A stretch of DNA of 64,000 bases. Source: Accumulibacter sp. Its GTDB lineage: Bacteria; Pseudomonadota; Gammaproteobacteria; Burkholderiales; Rhodocyclaceae. The number at the start of each line of letters is the position of its first letter. Position 1 is the first letter of the stretch. Shown one piece after another: positions 53,448-62,252 of the stretch. The stretch spans positions 28,642 to 92,641 of the forward strand of contig NZ_JAMTDQ010000063.1 of assembly GCF_023806635.1 (NCBI RefSeq), read 5' to 3'. The notes below the pieces were generated by a model. The model was not told where the DNA came from. It saw only the letters and a program-made list of their open reading frames with translations, and searched no databases. The translations under genes were made by a program, and so were the position numbers.

Positions 53448-53574
53448 GACCGCCCGCCGCACCCGGCCCTGCTTTGGTCAGGCGGTGGCCGATCGCCGTC
53501 AAGCCGCCGGGCACCGGCTGTTGTCGCGTTGCCTGCTCCTTCAACCGCATCATTCTCGAGAGCTGCAAACCGAT

Positions 53575-54786
53575 ATGTCACTGAAGAAGATTGCCTCTGG
53601 TTTCAAAGCGCGCTACATCGACGAACGCCGCCTGCCGGATGCGGCCCGACAGCAACTGCAGCGTGACCGTGCCGGGCTACCCGAGCATGACGCGGGTCCT
53701 CTGGCGGTCGCCGAGGCCGGCATCGAGTGGCTGAAACGCTCGCAGGACAAGTCCGCCTACCAAGATGGTGGCTCGGCGCGCGATTTCAGCCTGCTCCGAG
53801 GGTGGGCCAGTTCCTACCCGGAAACATCCGGTTACATCGTGCCGACCCTGATCGACTTTGCGGTACGGACCAACGATCAGCCCCTGGCCGACCGGGCGCA
53901 GCGGATGCTGGACTGGCTGGTGTCGATCCAGTTTCCCGAGGGAGGCTTCCAGGGCGGCAAGGTCGACGCCCCCGAGCGGGTTCCGGTGACGTTCAACACG
54001 GGCCAGATTCTGCTTGGTCTGGCTGCCGGAGTGCAACGCTTTGGCGAGGCCTATCGGCGGCCGATGGTGCTGGCCGGCAGCTGGTTGCGTGATTCGCTGG
54101 ATCCCGATGGATGCTGGCGGAAACACGCGACGCCCTTCGCCAGCCCGGGAGAAAAGGCCTACGAAACACACGTTTCCTGGGGCCTGTTCGAGGCGGCACG
54201 GATCGAGCCCGGTCTCGGGTTTGCCGAGACTGGACTGAAGCAGGTGCGCTGGGCGATCGGCAAGCAGATGGACAATGGCTGGTTTGCAAGCAACAGCCTG
54301 TCATCGCCGGCGGAACCACATACCCACACAATCGGATACGTCTTGCGTGGCGTCATCGAGGCCTATCGATTCGCGGGCGAGGCGGACCTGCTGGCAGCCG
54401 CCACGCTGACGGCCGACGCGCTGCTGAAGGTCATCGAGGACGACGGGCGCCTGCCCGGAAAGCTGGACCGCAACTGGCGGCCGACAGTCGATTGGGTGTG
54501 CCTGACGGGCAACGTCCAGATTGCCGCCTGCTGGCTTCTTCTGTTCGGCATGACCGGCAAGGCCGCTTACCTCGATGCCGCGCGGCGTGCCAACCGCTAC
54601 GTGCGGCGGACGGTTCACCTGAGTGGCAACCCCGACGTGGTGGGCGGAGTGCGCGGCTCCTATCCTGTCGACGGGGAGTACGGGCGATTCGAGTATCTCA
54701 ACTGGGCAGCCAAGTTCTGCGTCGATTCGCAGTTGCTGGAAGCGTCGGTGGATGTTCCCCTTCGCGGCAAAGGCGATGAGCGCTGA
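53575..54786 (+). CDS. Helical (alpha/alpha) toroid protein of unknown function in the polysaccharide locus
   Basis: A 403-aa protein without signal peptide or transmembrane segment. It contains repeated helical units with short aromatic/Gly loops: SIQFPEGGFQGGKV, TFNTGQILLGLAAGV, SLDPDGCWRKH, THTIGYVLRGVIEAYR, LTGNVQIAACWLLL, NWAAKFCVDSQ. This pattern is like the six-hairpin or prenyltransferase-type toroid shared by glucuronyl C5-epimerases, GH88/105 hydrolases and cyclases. I cannot name its activity. Its place with a uronate-forming dehydrogenase and deacetylases suggests a carbohydrate-acting enzyme. ATG 53575 has only a weak site; 54787-54948 after it is empty. Confidence 0.8.
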   Translation: MSLKKIASGFKARYIDERRLPDAARQQLQRDRAGLPEHDAGPLAVAEAGIEWLKRSQDKSAYQDGGSARDFSLLRGWASSYPETSGYIVPTLIDFAVRTNDQPLADRAQRMLDWLVSIQFPEGGFQGGKVDAPERVPVTFNTGQILLGLAAGVQRFGEAYRRPMVLAGSWLRDSLDPDGCWRKHATPFASPGEKAYETHVSWGLFEAARIEPGLGFAETGLKQVRWAIGKQMDNGWFASNSLSSPAEPHTHTIGYVLRGVIEAYRFAGEADLLAAATLTADALLKVIEDDGRLPGKLDRNWRPTVDWVCLTGNVQIAACWLLLFGMTGKAAYLDAARRANRYVRRTVHLSGNPDVVGGVRGSYPVDGEYGRFEYLNWAAKFCVDSQLLEASVDVPLRGKGDER

Positions 54787-54948
54787 GTGCCGGCAAGAAG
54801 CCTGCACGCTCGTGGCATCGCTGCCCGGGTTTGCACTGCGGCTCGGCCTGCCAGATGGCCCGCCGATGCCGGTCGCACGCGAGGAGCCGACGCCAGCTTT
54901 CTCGCTGGTCTGCCGGAGCGGTGGTCGAACGGCTCGGGGCTACGTTCG

Positions 54949-56418
54949 ATGAGTCTGCGCAGCCAGGTACTCGCCGCACTGCGGTGGACGGTGATCGGGC
55001 GCTTTGCCAGCCAGATTGCCTCCTGGGCGATCACCATCCTGGTCATGCGCTTCCTGCTCCCGGCCGACTACGGCCTGATGGCCATGGCGACCATCTTTTC
55101 CAGCCTGTTGGCGCTGGTCGCAGAACTCGGCCTGAGTTCCAGCCTGATCCAGACGCGAGATATCTCCGATCGCCAGATGCGTCAGGTCTTCGGCGTCACC
55201 CTCCTCGCCAACCTGGGGGTGTTCGCCCTGCTGGCGCTCGTCATCGCACCACTGGCGGCGATCTTCTTCAGTGAGCCGCGCCTGCAGACGATCATTCAAG
55301 TGGTGGCGTTGCAATTCATTCCGGCCATCTTTGCAGTGATCCCGGGGGCTTTGTTGCATCGGGAGATGGCCTACCGTGGACGCAGTATCGTGGACTTCGG
55401 CTCCAGCCTGGCCGGATCGCTCCTCACCCTGGGCCTCGCCTACACATCACACGGCGTCTGGGCGCTGGCCTGGGGCGGCGTGCTCATGGCGACACTGCGT
55501 GCTGCCGGTTACAATCTGCTCCGACCCTACAAGGGTCTGCCGCTGTTCGACTTCAGCGGCAGCGGCCGGATCATCCGCTTCGGGCGTGACATTGCTGCCA
55601 ACCAGGTGGTGTACCATTTCTATTCACAGGCTGACTCCCTGATCGTCGGCAAGCTGCTGGGACGACATGATCTGGGCCTTTACTCGGTGTCGATGGATCT
55701 GGCGTCGTTGCCGACCTCGAGACTCGCGTCGATCCTGAATCAGGTGGCCTTTCCCGCGATGTCCAAGGTGAAGCGTGAGGGCGGCAGTGTCAATCCTTAT
55801 GTTCTCAAGAGCATGCGTGCCATCAGCCTGATCAGCTTTCCAGTCATGTGGGGCATGTCGAGTGTTGCCCCGGAAATCGTTGCTGGGCTCCTTGGTTCCA
55901 ACTGGGATGGTGCCGGCCTGCCCCTGATGCTGCTTTGCCTGATCATGCCATTGCGCGTCCTTGGGCCGATCGTTCACGCCGCGCTGCAGTCGGTGGGTCG
56001 CGCCGACGTCAGCTTCAGGAACACGTGTGCCACCGCCGTCGTGATGTGCCTGGCGTTCATCGTCGGCTGCCAGTTTGGCCTCATTGGCCTTGCCCTGTCC
56101 TGGGTCCTCGCCTTTCCCTGCGTATTCCTTGCGAATCTGGTGCGTGCCGCTCCTCATCTCGATCTGCATCTGGGCGAAGTCATTGGCGCGCTGGGCAGAT
56201 CGGCATTGGCCAGTGGCGTCATGTACGGCTGTGTCGCTCTGGCTCGTGAACACCTCGCCCTGCCGCCACTGCCGACGTTGCTGCTGCTGGCGTTGCTCGG
56301 TGCCGTCGCCTATCTGGCTGCAAGCTCGCTGTTCAACCGCAGGGGGATCGACGAAGCGCTGGCTCTCCTGCGACCCGAGCGGCAGCCGTCAATCGCCGAC
56401 AGGGAGGCTGGGCCATGA
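54949..56418 (+). CDS. Wzx-type polysaccharide flippase, first copy
   Basis: MOP/MATE-superfamily lipid-linked oligosaccharide flippase. The 489-aa product has about 12-14 hydrophobic segments, starting MSLRSQVLAALRWTVIGRFASQIASW. The Polysacc_synt segment MRFLLPADYGLMAMATIF is near residue 30, and the ADSLIVGKLLGRHDLGLYSV loop is typical. A 162-base gap precedes it; a longer open frame begins at 54787, but ATG 54949 fits the family. It overlaps the ATP-grasp gene by ATGA. Confidence 0.92.
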   Translation: MSLRSQVLAALRWTVIGRFASQIASWAITILVMRFLLPADYGLMAMATIFSSLLALVAELGLSSSLIQTRDISDRQMRQVFGVTLLANLGVFALLALVIAPLAAIFFSEPRLQTIIQVVALQFIPAIFAVIPGALLHREMAYRGRSIVDFGSSLAGSLLTLGLAYTSHGVWALAWGGVLMATLRAAGYNLLRPYKGLPLFDFSGSGRIIRFGRDIAANQVVYHFYSQADSLIVGKLLGRHDLGLYSVSMDLASLPTSRLASILNQVAFPAMSKVKREGGSVNPYVLKSMRAISLISFPVMWGMSSVAPEIVAGLLGSNWDGAGLPLMLLCLIMPLRVLGPIVHAALQSVGRADVSFRNTCATAVVMCLAFIVGCQFGLIGLALSWVLAFPCVFLANLVRAAPHLDLHLGEVIGALGRSALASGVMYGCVALAREHLALPPLPTLLLLALLGAVAYLAASSLFNRRGIDEALALLRPERQPSIADREAGP

Positions 56419-57569
56419 CGAAGGCAACGGCGGTGATCGTTGGCGGTGGATTGAACGCCCTCGGAATCGTGCGCAGTCTGGCCGCGCAGCGAGTTCCGAT
56501 GATTCTGGTGTCCAGCGGCAGTGGCCCGGCCTGGCATAGCCGACATGCACGGCACCATGTCGTCAGGGAGATGGAAGGCGAAGCACTGATCGCCGCACTC
56601 AAGTCGATCGCCGCAAGCCTGCCGGCCAGACCGGTTCTCTTCCTGACCGAAGAGAAATCGGTCAGTTCGGTCTCGGAACGCCGGCAGGAGCTTTTTTCCG
56701 ACTACCTCATCACCCTGCCCGAGGAGCAGACACTGGCGAATCTGATGCACAAGGAAGGGTTCCAGAAACTGGCGATCGACTGTGGGAGCCCGGTTCCGGC
56801 AGCGGTCCGCTTGCAGACGGAGCGTGATCTGGAGCAACTTTGCGACTTGCGCTTCCCTTGCGTTCTGAAGCCCGCGTTCAAGCATTATGGCTACGGCGAC
56901 CGCTTCAAGAAGGCATACGTCGTCGCATCGGCCGCCGAAGCTTCGGCACGCTATCGCGAGATTGCACCAGTGCTCGCCGACCTCGTTGTTCAGGAATGGA
57001 TTGAGGGCGCTGATTCCGATATCTATTTCTGTCTGCAGTACGTCACCGCCAATCAGCGCCCGGCGGCCTCCTTCGTCGGCCGCAAGCTGCGCTCATGGCC
57101 ACCACGGATTGGTGGCACGGCGAGCTGCATTGCGGCTCCGGAATGTCATGATGAACTGAGCGACATGACGTCGCTCTTCTTTCGCCAGGTCGGTTTCGTC
57201 GGCATGGGCAGCATGGAGTACAAGCGGGATTGCCGCGATGGACGCTTCTACATGGTGGAGCCTACCGTCGGGCGTACCGATTTTCAGGAGGAGGTTGCGA
57301 CGGTCAATGGCGTGAACATCCCGTTCGCCGCCTACTGCGTGGAAACCGGCGCTTCCTTGCCGCCTGGGCAGTACCTGCAGCCACCGAAGATCTGGCGCGA
57401 TCCGATCGTTGATCGATGGTCGGCCGAAGAGCAGGGGCGTGCGGATGCCCTGCCTGCGGCAGACGTCGTCGATGCCTACTGGCGGGCCAATGATCCGATG
57501 CCATGGTGCGCCCTGACCTGGGAACGAGTGCGCGCACGCTGTCAGACGCTGCTGCCAGGGTGGAGATAG
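56415..57569 (+). CDS. ATP-grasp domain protein (carboxylate-amine/thiol ligase type)
   Basis: The 384-aa product has an N-terminal Rossmann-like part (AVIVGGGLNALGIVRSLAA) and an ATP-grasp core: FPCVLKPAFKHYGYGDRF (ATP-binding Lys), VVQEWIEGADSDIYFCLQYV, and FYMVEPTVGRTDFQEE, with the metal-binding Glu and the Asp-Phe-Glu end. Family members link a carboxylate to an amine or make an acyl-phosphate. Here it may add an amino acid or similar group to a sugar, but the substrate is unknown. It is coupled to the flippase (ATGA) and three bases before the aminotransferase. Confidence 0.88.
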   Translation: MTKATAVIVGGGLNALGIVRSLAAQRVPMILVSSGSGPAWHSRHARHHVVREMEGEALIAALKSIAASLPARPVLFLTEEKSVSSVSERRQELFSDYLITLPEEQTLANLMHKEGFQKLAIDCGSPVPAAVRLQTERDLEQLCDLRFPCVLKPAFKHYGYGDRFKKAYVVASAAEASARYREIAPVLADLVVQEWIEGADSDIYFCLQYVTANQRPAASFVGRKLRSWPPRIGGTASCIAAPECHDELSDMTSLFFRQVGFVGMGSMEYKRDCRDGRFYMVEPTVGRTDFQEEVATVNGVNIPFAAYCVETGASLPPGQYLQPPKIWRDPIVDRWSAEEQGRADALPAADVVDAYWRANDPMPWCALTWERVRARCQTLLPGWR

Positions 57570-57572
57570 GGG

Positions 57573-58811
57573 ATGTCGTACCAGCGTCTGCCCTATGCCG
57601 ATTGGGGTTGGGCCGAGTTGCGGGCCGTGCTGGCAGCCATGCTCTGCGGCCGGATACGCCGTGGACCCGGTACGAGGCAGCTGGAAGGCGCACTCGCCAG
57701 GTTGTTGGCCGTACCGCATGTCCTGCCGGTCAATTCCGGCCGTACCGCACTGCGTTTCGGCCTGGAGGCGCTGATGCGGTTGCGGCCGGCGTGCAACGAG
57801 GTGATCATCCCCGCGTTCATCTGCCCGGCCGTCGTCGAGGTTGTCGACTCGCTCGGGTTACTGCCGGTTGTCGCCGATGTCGGTGCCGACCTCAACCTGG
57901 ATCCCGCTGCGTGTGCGCAGCGGATTGGCAGCCGGACGCTGGCGATCATCGTCGCCCATATGTATGGGTGCCCGGCGAAGATCGAAACCTTCGAGAGCAT
58001 GGCCCGAGCGACGAGGGTGTTTCTGGTGGATGACGCGGCACAAGTCGTCGGGGAATCGGTGGGCGGCCGCATGCTGGGGACCTTTGGCGATTTCGGTGTG
58101 CTCAGTTTCGCCCAGTCCAAGTGTGTCGTGACTGGCGAGAGCGGTGGTGGGGGCGTCCTGATCTGCCATGAGAATGAAGTCTTTCCCATCGTGCGGGCGC
58201 GGGTCGAAGGGCTGGCGCCGGCGGAAGGGCGCTTGTGGGCACTGGTTGCGTTTTGCTGGAACTACCTGTTGGAATCGTACACCGCATCGCTGAGCTATCG
58301 CTGGCAGCGCCTGCGGCAGCAGGTTGTTGGCGGCGGAGCGCACGGACTCGTGCCCGCGGGGATCGCCAACCTCGATGCTTGCCTGGCCCTGGTGCAGCTG
58401 CGTTCGTTGTCGCAGCGGCGCGAACAGCGCCTCCGGATCCTCGGCCATTATGCCGAGGCGTTGGCGGCGCCCGGCGCTCCATGGCGGATGCCGCAGTTCT
58501 CGCCCGGACGGTATCTGGCGCGGGTGATGGTTTCCCTGCCGCCCGGTGTCGAACTCGATGCGTGCCAGCGGCAACTGCGGCGAGAGTCCGTGTGCACCCG
58601 GCGCGCCTACGCGACGCATTCCCCCGCATCCTGTTCGGCCAGAGGGTCGCCGGATCCTGGCGAGTGCCTGATCGAACTGCCGGCCTATGCGGACATGACT
58701 GCCAGGGATGTCGCGGACGTCTGCCAGCGGCTGCAACGCGTGGCGGCAGCGCATCGAAAATGTGTTTCCAATCGTCACGACGGAGATGATGATGAGCGAT
58801 GTTGTCAATAG
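57573..58811 (+). CDS. DegT/DnrJ/EryC1/StrS-family sugar aminotransferase
   Basis: PLP-dependent aminotransferase converting a keto-nucleotide-sugar into an amino-sugar. The 412-aa product has the order expected: GPGTRQLEGALARLL, LPVNSGRTALRFGLEAL, VIIPAFICPAVVE, the DDAAQVVGE motif with the PLP-binding Asp, and SFAQSKCVVTGESGGG with the Schiff-base Lys of SK. Start ATG 57573 has GGAGATAGG. It overlaps the next gene by 20 bases and shares strand with the ATP-grasp gene. Confidence 0.9.
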   Translation: MSYQRLPYADWGWAELRAVLAAMLCGRIRRGPGTRQLEGALARLLAVPHVLPVNSGRTALRFGLEALMRLRPACNEVIIPAFICPAVVEVVDSLGLLPVVADVGADLNLDPAACAQRIGSRTLAIIVAHMYGCPAKIETFESMARATRVFLVDDAAQVVGESVGGRMLGTFGDFGVLSFAQSKCVVTGESGGGGVLICHENEVFPIVRARVEGLAPAEGRLWALVAFCWNYLLESYTASLSYRWQRLRQQVVGGGAHGLVPAGIANLDACLALVQLRSLSQRREQRLRILGHYAEALAAPGAPWRMPQFSPGRYLARVMVSLPPGVELDACQRQLRRESVCTRRAYATHSPASCSARGSPDPGECLIELPAYADMTARDVADVCQRLQRVAAAHRKCVSNRHDGDDDERCCQ

Positions 58812-59709
58812 CAGTGAACGGGGCACGGTGACCCAGTCGCGCGCCAGCTGGCCCGTGATGGTCCTTGCCCACAACGAGGAGCGGCATATCGACTCGTGCC
58901 TCGAGAGCATCTTTGCAGCCGACCCGGACGGTCCTTTCGAAGTGTTCGTCATGGCCAACGGCTGTACCGACCGCACCGAGGAAATCGTCCGCGCGTACGG
59001 CAGGAAGAACCCGCGCGTTCATCTCGTCTCGATTGCGCTTGGTGACAAGTGCAACGCCTGGAACGTCTTCATCCATGAGACCGTTCCCCAGCATTGCGCC
59101 GGGCAGGAAATCTATTTCTTCATGGATGGTGACGCGCGTGCCGTCCCGGGCTCCTTCTCGGCGATGGAACGGGCCATGCGGGCGGAACCGCAGGCGCAGG
59201 CAGTCGGTGTGCCGCCGGCATCCGGGCGCAGCATGCGCCATGACCGCGAGGAGTTGCTTCGTGAGCGCGGGCTGGTAGCCAACCTGTACGCGCTGCGTGG
59301 CGCATTCGTGATACGTTGCCAGCAACTCGGCGTCAGAATCCCACTCAGACTCGAAGGTGACGACGGTCTGGTGGGCGCACTGGTGAAATGGGATCTGAAT
59401 CCGTCACAGCCGATGAACGACCTGCTGATCGCGCCCTGTGCGGATGCCGGGTTCATCTTCGAGTCCTTCACCATCTCGCGGTTCGCCGATGTCCGGGCCT
59501 ACTGGCGACGCATGGTGCGTTACGGTCGCAGGGGCTATGAGTTCAAGCTTCTCGGCCCCCGTCTGCAAGCCGGAGGGATTGCCGCGATGCCGCAAGACAT
59601 TCGCGAGATCTACGGTGATTCCGATCGTCTCTCGCTGACTTGGAACGGCATCTACACGGTGACCAACTGGTTCGCCCTGCGGGAGATGCGCGCCATTGGC
59701 CGCGGCTAG
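58792..59709 (+). CDS. Family-2 glycosyltransferase
   Basis: GT-A transferase of 305 aa with VMVLAHNEERHIDSCLESI (nucleotide-binding start), VMANGCTDRTEEIV, and YFFMDGDARAVPG whose DGD is the DxD metal motif. The C-terminal part (about 175-300) is not a standard transmembrane or repeat, so a cytoplasmic enzyme is likely. ATG 58792 was preferred, with GGAG (58782-58785) six bases upstream; ATGs at 58786 and 58789 are in the same frame. It is followed by a 134-base gap that contains a stem-loop. Confidence 0.88.
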   Translation: MSDVVNSSERGTVTQSRASWPVMVLAHNEERHIDSCLESIFAADPDGPFEVFVMANGCTDRTEEIVRAYGRKNPRVHLVSIALGDKCNAWNVFIHETVPQHCAGQEIYFFMDGDARAVPGSFSAMERAMRAEPQAQAVGVPPASGRSMRHDREELLRERGLVANLYALRGAFVIRCQQLGVRIPLRLEGDDGLVGALVKWDLNPSQPMNDLLIAPCADAGFIFESFTISRFADVRAYWRRMVRYGRRGYEFKLLGPRLQAGGIAAMPQDIREIYGDSDRLSLTWNGIYTVTNWFALREMRAIGRG

Positions 59710-59731
59710 ACGGCTGACAGGCAGGAACGAA

Positions 59732-59766
59732 CGAGGTGCCTCTGCCAACGGGAATCCCGCACCTCG
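59732..59766. repeat. Stem-loop between the family-2 glycosyltransferase and methyltransferase genes
   Basis: CGAGGTGC (59732-59739) and GCACCTCG (59759-59766) are perfect 8-bp reverse complements with a 19-base loop; the loop also holds GGG-AAT-CCC. No T-tract follows. It lies in a 134-base gap and may be an mRNA-processing or attenuation element. Confidence 0.45.
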
Positions 59767-59843
59767 CCATCGTTGCTGCGGGTAGCGGTATGTTTCCGCA
59801 GCCGGCGGTCTTTGCGCCGACAGTGGAAAACGGGTGATGAGTG

Positions 59844-60587
59844 ATGAGTGACAGTGAATCGACGCCGATTGGCGATTACCGGACGAGCCACATCGAACGC
59901 GGCGGGAACTATGACCGCAACCTGGCCAAAGACCCATTTGACGCCTACATGTGCGACATGGAGCGCGTCCATCTGCAGCGCATCCTGCCGCAGCTCTTTC
60001 CGGACGGCATTGCCAGGTACCTCGATTTCGCCTGTGGTACGGCTCGCATCACCCATACCGTCGCCCCCTTCGCGCGCGAAACCATTGGAGTCGACGTGTC
60101 GCCGAGCATGCTTGCTGCGGCGCGCCAGAGGTGTCCGGGTGTCCGTTTCGTCGAGGCTGACCTGACCAGGGCAGCAATCGATCTCGGTTCTTTCGATCTG
60201 GCGACGGCGTTCCGGTTCGTCGGCAATGCGCAGCCGACGCTGCGGCAGCAGGTGCTGCAGGTGCTGGCCGACCTCGTCAGGCCCGGAGGCTATCTGATCC
60301 TCAACAATCACCGCAATCCGCGCTCGCTGGCGGCACTCTTCCATCGCCTGACGGGCGGGCAACGCGAGATGGACCTGACCCACCACGCGCTGCAGCGACT
60401 GCTGGCCAAGAACGGCTTTCAGGTCGTCAGTAGCCTGCCGATCGGTGCCTGGCTCTACCGCTCACGGATGCTGGGACAAGTGCGCACCGTGGATGATCGA
60501 TCGTTGCGCCGCGAGGCGCTCTTTGGCCATCGGTTTCTGGCTCCGGTGGCACCTGACACCATTCTTGTTGCCCGTCGTCGCGCCTGA
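59844..60587 (+). CDS. SAM-dependent class I methyltransferase
   Basis: The 247-aa product has motif I YLDFACGTARIT (residue about 53), the acidic motif TIGVDVSPSM, FVEADLTRAAIDLGSFD, and DLVRPGGYLILNNHRNPRS. It is a typical Methyltransf_11/25 enzyme. ATG 59844 is used; a GTG at 59841 is in frame. Target unknown; in this context a sugar or lipid-linked glycan is likely. The ribosome site is weak. It ends one base before the next gene's start. Confidence 0.88.
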   Translation: MSDSESTPIGDYRTSHIERGGNYDRNLAKDPFDAYMCDMERVHLQRILPQLFPDGIARYLDFACGTARITHTVAPFARETIGVDVSPSMLAAARQRCPGVRFVEADLTRAAIDLGSFDLATAFRFVGNAQPTLRQQVLQVLADLVRPGGYLILNNHRNPRSLAALFHRLTGGQREMDLTHHALQRLLAKNGFQVVSSLPIGAWLYRSRMLGQVRTVDDRSLRREALFGHRFLAPVAPDTILVARRRA

Positions 60588-60588
60588 G

Positions 60589-61371
60589 ATGGAGCGGCGT
60601 TCTTGCGGCGAGCCAGCTGGTACCACGGCTCTGCGCCCCTACGAACTGGCAAGCGCGCGCTTGCGGGCGATCTATCAATTGCCGACCATGGTCGCTGGCG
60701 CAGGCGTGTTGGAGTTGTACCTTCGGGATCACGGACGGGTGGTCGACGGCGAGTGGCCGGCCCGCCAGGTGGTGAGTTGTCGCTTGGTTGGCGGTGACTG
60801 TGGGTCGCCGGTCGCGACTCCGATGATCGGCCGCCTGCAAGGCTGCGAGGCGTCCTACGACGAGGCGCTGCCTTTCCCCGCTGCGAGTTTCGATCTCGTG
60901 ATCCTGCACCACACCCTGGATGATCTGGCGGCAGCCTTGCCGCAGCGACACCCTCGCCAGGTTGCCGAAGAGTGGCTGGTCAGGATCGCGTCGATTCTCA
61001 GGCCGGGTGGGGTGGTCGCCGGTTGTGGGCGCAACCGCAGCAGCCCGCGCAGCTGGCATTGGCGGCGGCGGGAGGTGACGCCGCATGCCCCAGAGGTGGC
61101 GGCGCTGAGCATGCTGTCATGCCAGGGCGCCCTGCTCAGCGCCGGGTTCAGTGACATCCAGGTGTGCAACCTGTGGCCGCACCCACAGGCCCCGAGCACC
61201 ATTGCCGCCGTCGAAGTGGAAGCCTCGCGCCGGGCATTCCGCTACGCGCTGGAGTCTTCGCGCGACTCCCTGGGCGTTTCCGGATACCTGTTGCGAAGGG
61301 CGGTCGTCGAACTGGGCCTCAACCGCTTTTTCGAGCCATACCTCTTCTATTGGGGGTTCCGGTCGTGCTGA
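60589..61371 (+). CDS. Degenerate methyltransferase-like protein
   Basis: The 260-aa product resembles class I methyltransferases only in part: ASFDLVILHHTLDDL (motif II region) and RIASILRPGGVVAGCGRN (post-motif II). The Gly-rich motif I expected near residue 50-70 is absent; the equivalent segment reads CRLVGGDCGSPVATPMIGRL. It may be catalytically dead, bind a different cofactor, or be a divergent fold. The ATG at 60589 gives MERRSCGEP one base after the previous stop. It overlaps the phosphotransferase start by seven bases. Confidence 0.7.
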   Translation: MERRSCGEPAGTTALRPYELASARLRAIYQLPTMVAGAGVLELYLRDHGRVVDGEWPARQVVSCRLVGGDCGSPVATPMIGRLQGCEASYDEALPFPAASFDLVILHHTLDDLAAALPQRHPRQVAEEWLVRIASILRPGGVVAGCGRNRSSPRSWHWRRREVTPHAPEVAALSMLSCQGALLSAGFSDIQVCNLWPHPQAPSTIAAVEVEASRRAFRYALESSRDSLGVSGYLLRRAVVELGLNRFFEPYLFYWGFRSC

Positions 61372-62246
61372 GCCTGGTCCGCGAGGCGCTGGTGAGCAGC
61401 GGGTTCGTGACGTCGCAAGCGAGGCTCGTATTCAACGTCATGGTCTCGCGCGGCGAGGCGATTGCACTGGATGTCTGGGACCCGGGCACGGATGCCTGGT
61501 ATCACGTCCAGGCGTGCTTTCATTACGATCTCAGCGAACGCTTCGCCAGCTATCGCCTGGCGCACGACCGGTTTCGCGAGCGCACGCCGAGGCCGCTCGC
61601 CCATCTGCGTCTCGATGGCTGGAGCCTGCTGGTCGCGACGGCCTGCGAGCACCGCATCGTCCGGGCGCGTGACCTGGACTCTGCTCGCCGGTCGGCGCAC
61701 CTGCTCGGGCAGTTGATCGGCTTCTTTGCCACCGCCCGTGCCAGCTCGCTCGACGCTGCCGACGCCTGCAGCCACGACCTTTTCATGGCCGAGGCCGGTG
61801 CCTTCCTGGCAGATTCCCGCGATGCCGGCAGCGCGCTCCGGCGCTATCTGGGGCAGGTGGATCGCACACTTTGGGCGGACATCCCGCACATCCCGCAGCA
61901 TGGCGACTTCGTACTCAACAATCTGGGTGCGGCGCGCGGCGATCTGTTGGTGTTCGACTGGGAGGACTATGGTGCGACGGCTCTGGCTGGGTTCGACATA
62001 TTCATGATCAGCCTCTCCGTCGCCGGCATGAGCGCGACATCGGCACGGCTGATCCGCGATACCGAGGATCCGGCTGCCTCCCCCTGGTTCTTCGCGCAGC
62101 GCGCCTGTGCCGCGTCGGCACTGCCCTACGCAAGTTTCCGTCGCGCAGTGCCGCTCTACCTCATCGTTTTCAGGTACCTGAAGCGCAACTACGGACGCGA
62201 GATCGGCCAGCGCATCGATACCATCCTCGAGCAGGTGCTTCCCTGA
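61365..62246 (+). CDS. Aminoglycoside-phosphotransferase-fold small-molecule kinase
   Basis: The 293-aa product has the kinase active-site pattern IPQHGDFVLNNLG (HGDxxxxN, near residue 181) and LLVFDWEDYGATALAGFD (metal-binding Asp). The small-molecule kinase fold includes choline/ethanolamine kinases and sugar kinases. The N-terminal part (about 1-90) is divergent. GTG 61365 follows GGGGG by eight bases and overlaps the previous gene. Substrate unknown; phosphorylation of an amino alcohol or sugar for glycan decoration is a guess. Confidence 0.82.
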   Translation: MLSLVREALVSSGFVTSQARLVFNVMVSRGEAIALDVWDPGTDAWYHVQACFHYDLSERFASYRLAHDRFRERTPRPLAHLRLDGWSLLVATACEHRIVRARDLDSARRSAHLLGQLIGFFATARASSLDAADACSHDLFMAEAGAFLADSRDAGSALRRYLGQVDRTLWADIPHIPQHGDFVLNNLGAARGDLLVFDWEDYGATALAGFDIFMISLSVAGMSATSARLIRDTEDPAASPWFFAQRACAASALPYASFRRAVPLYLIVFRYLKRNYGREIGQRIDTILEQVLP

Positions 62247-62252
62247 CCGGCG

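Noticed and set aside
54776-54952. Short open frame of 58 codons between the toroid gene and the first flippase
   Set aside because: It begins inside the toroid gene's last codons and runs four bases into the flippase gene, has no ribosome site and no family resemblance.
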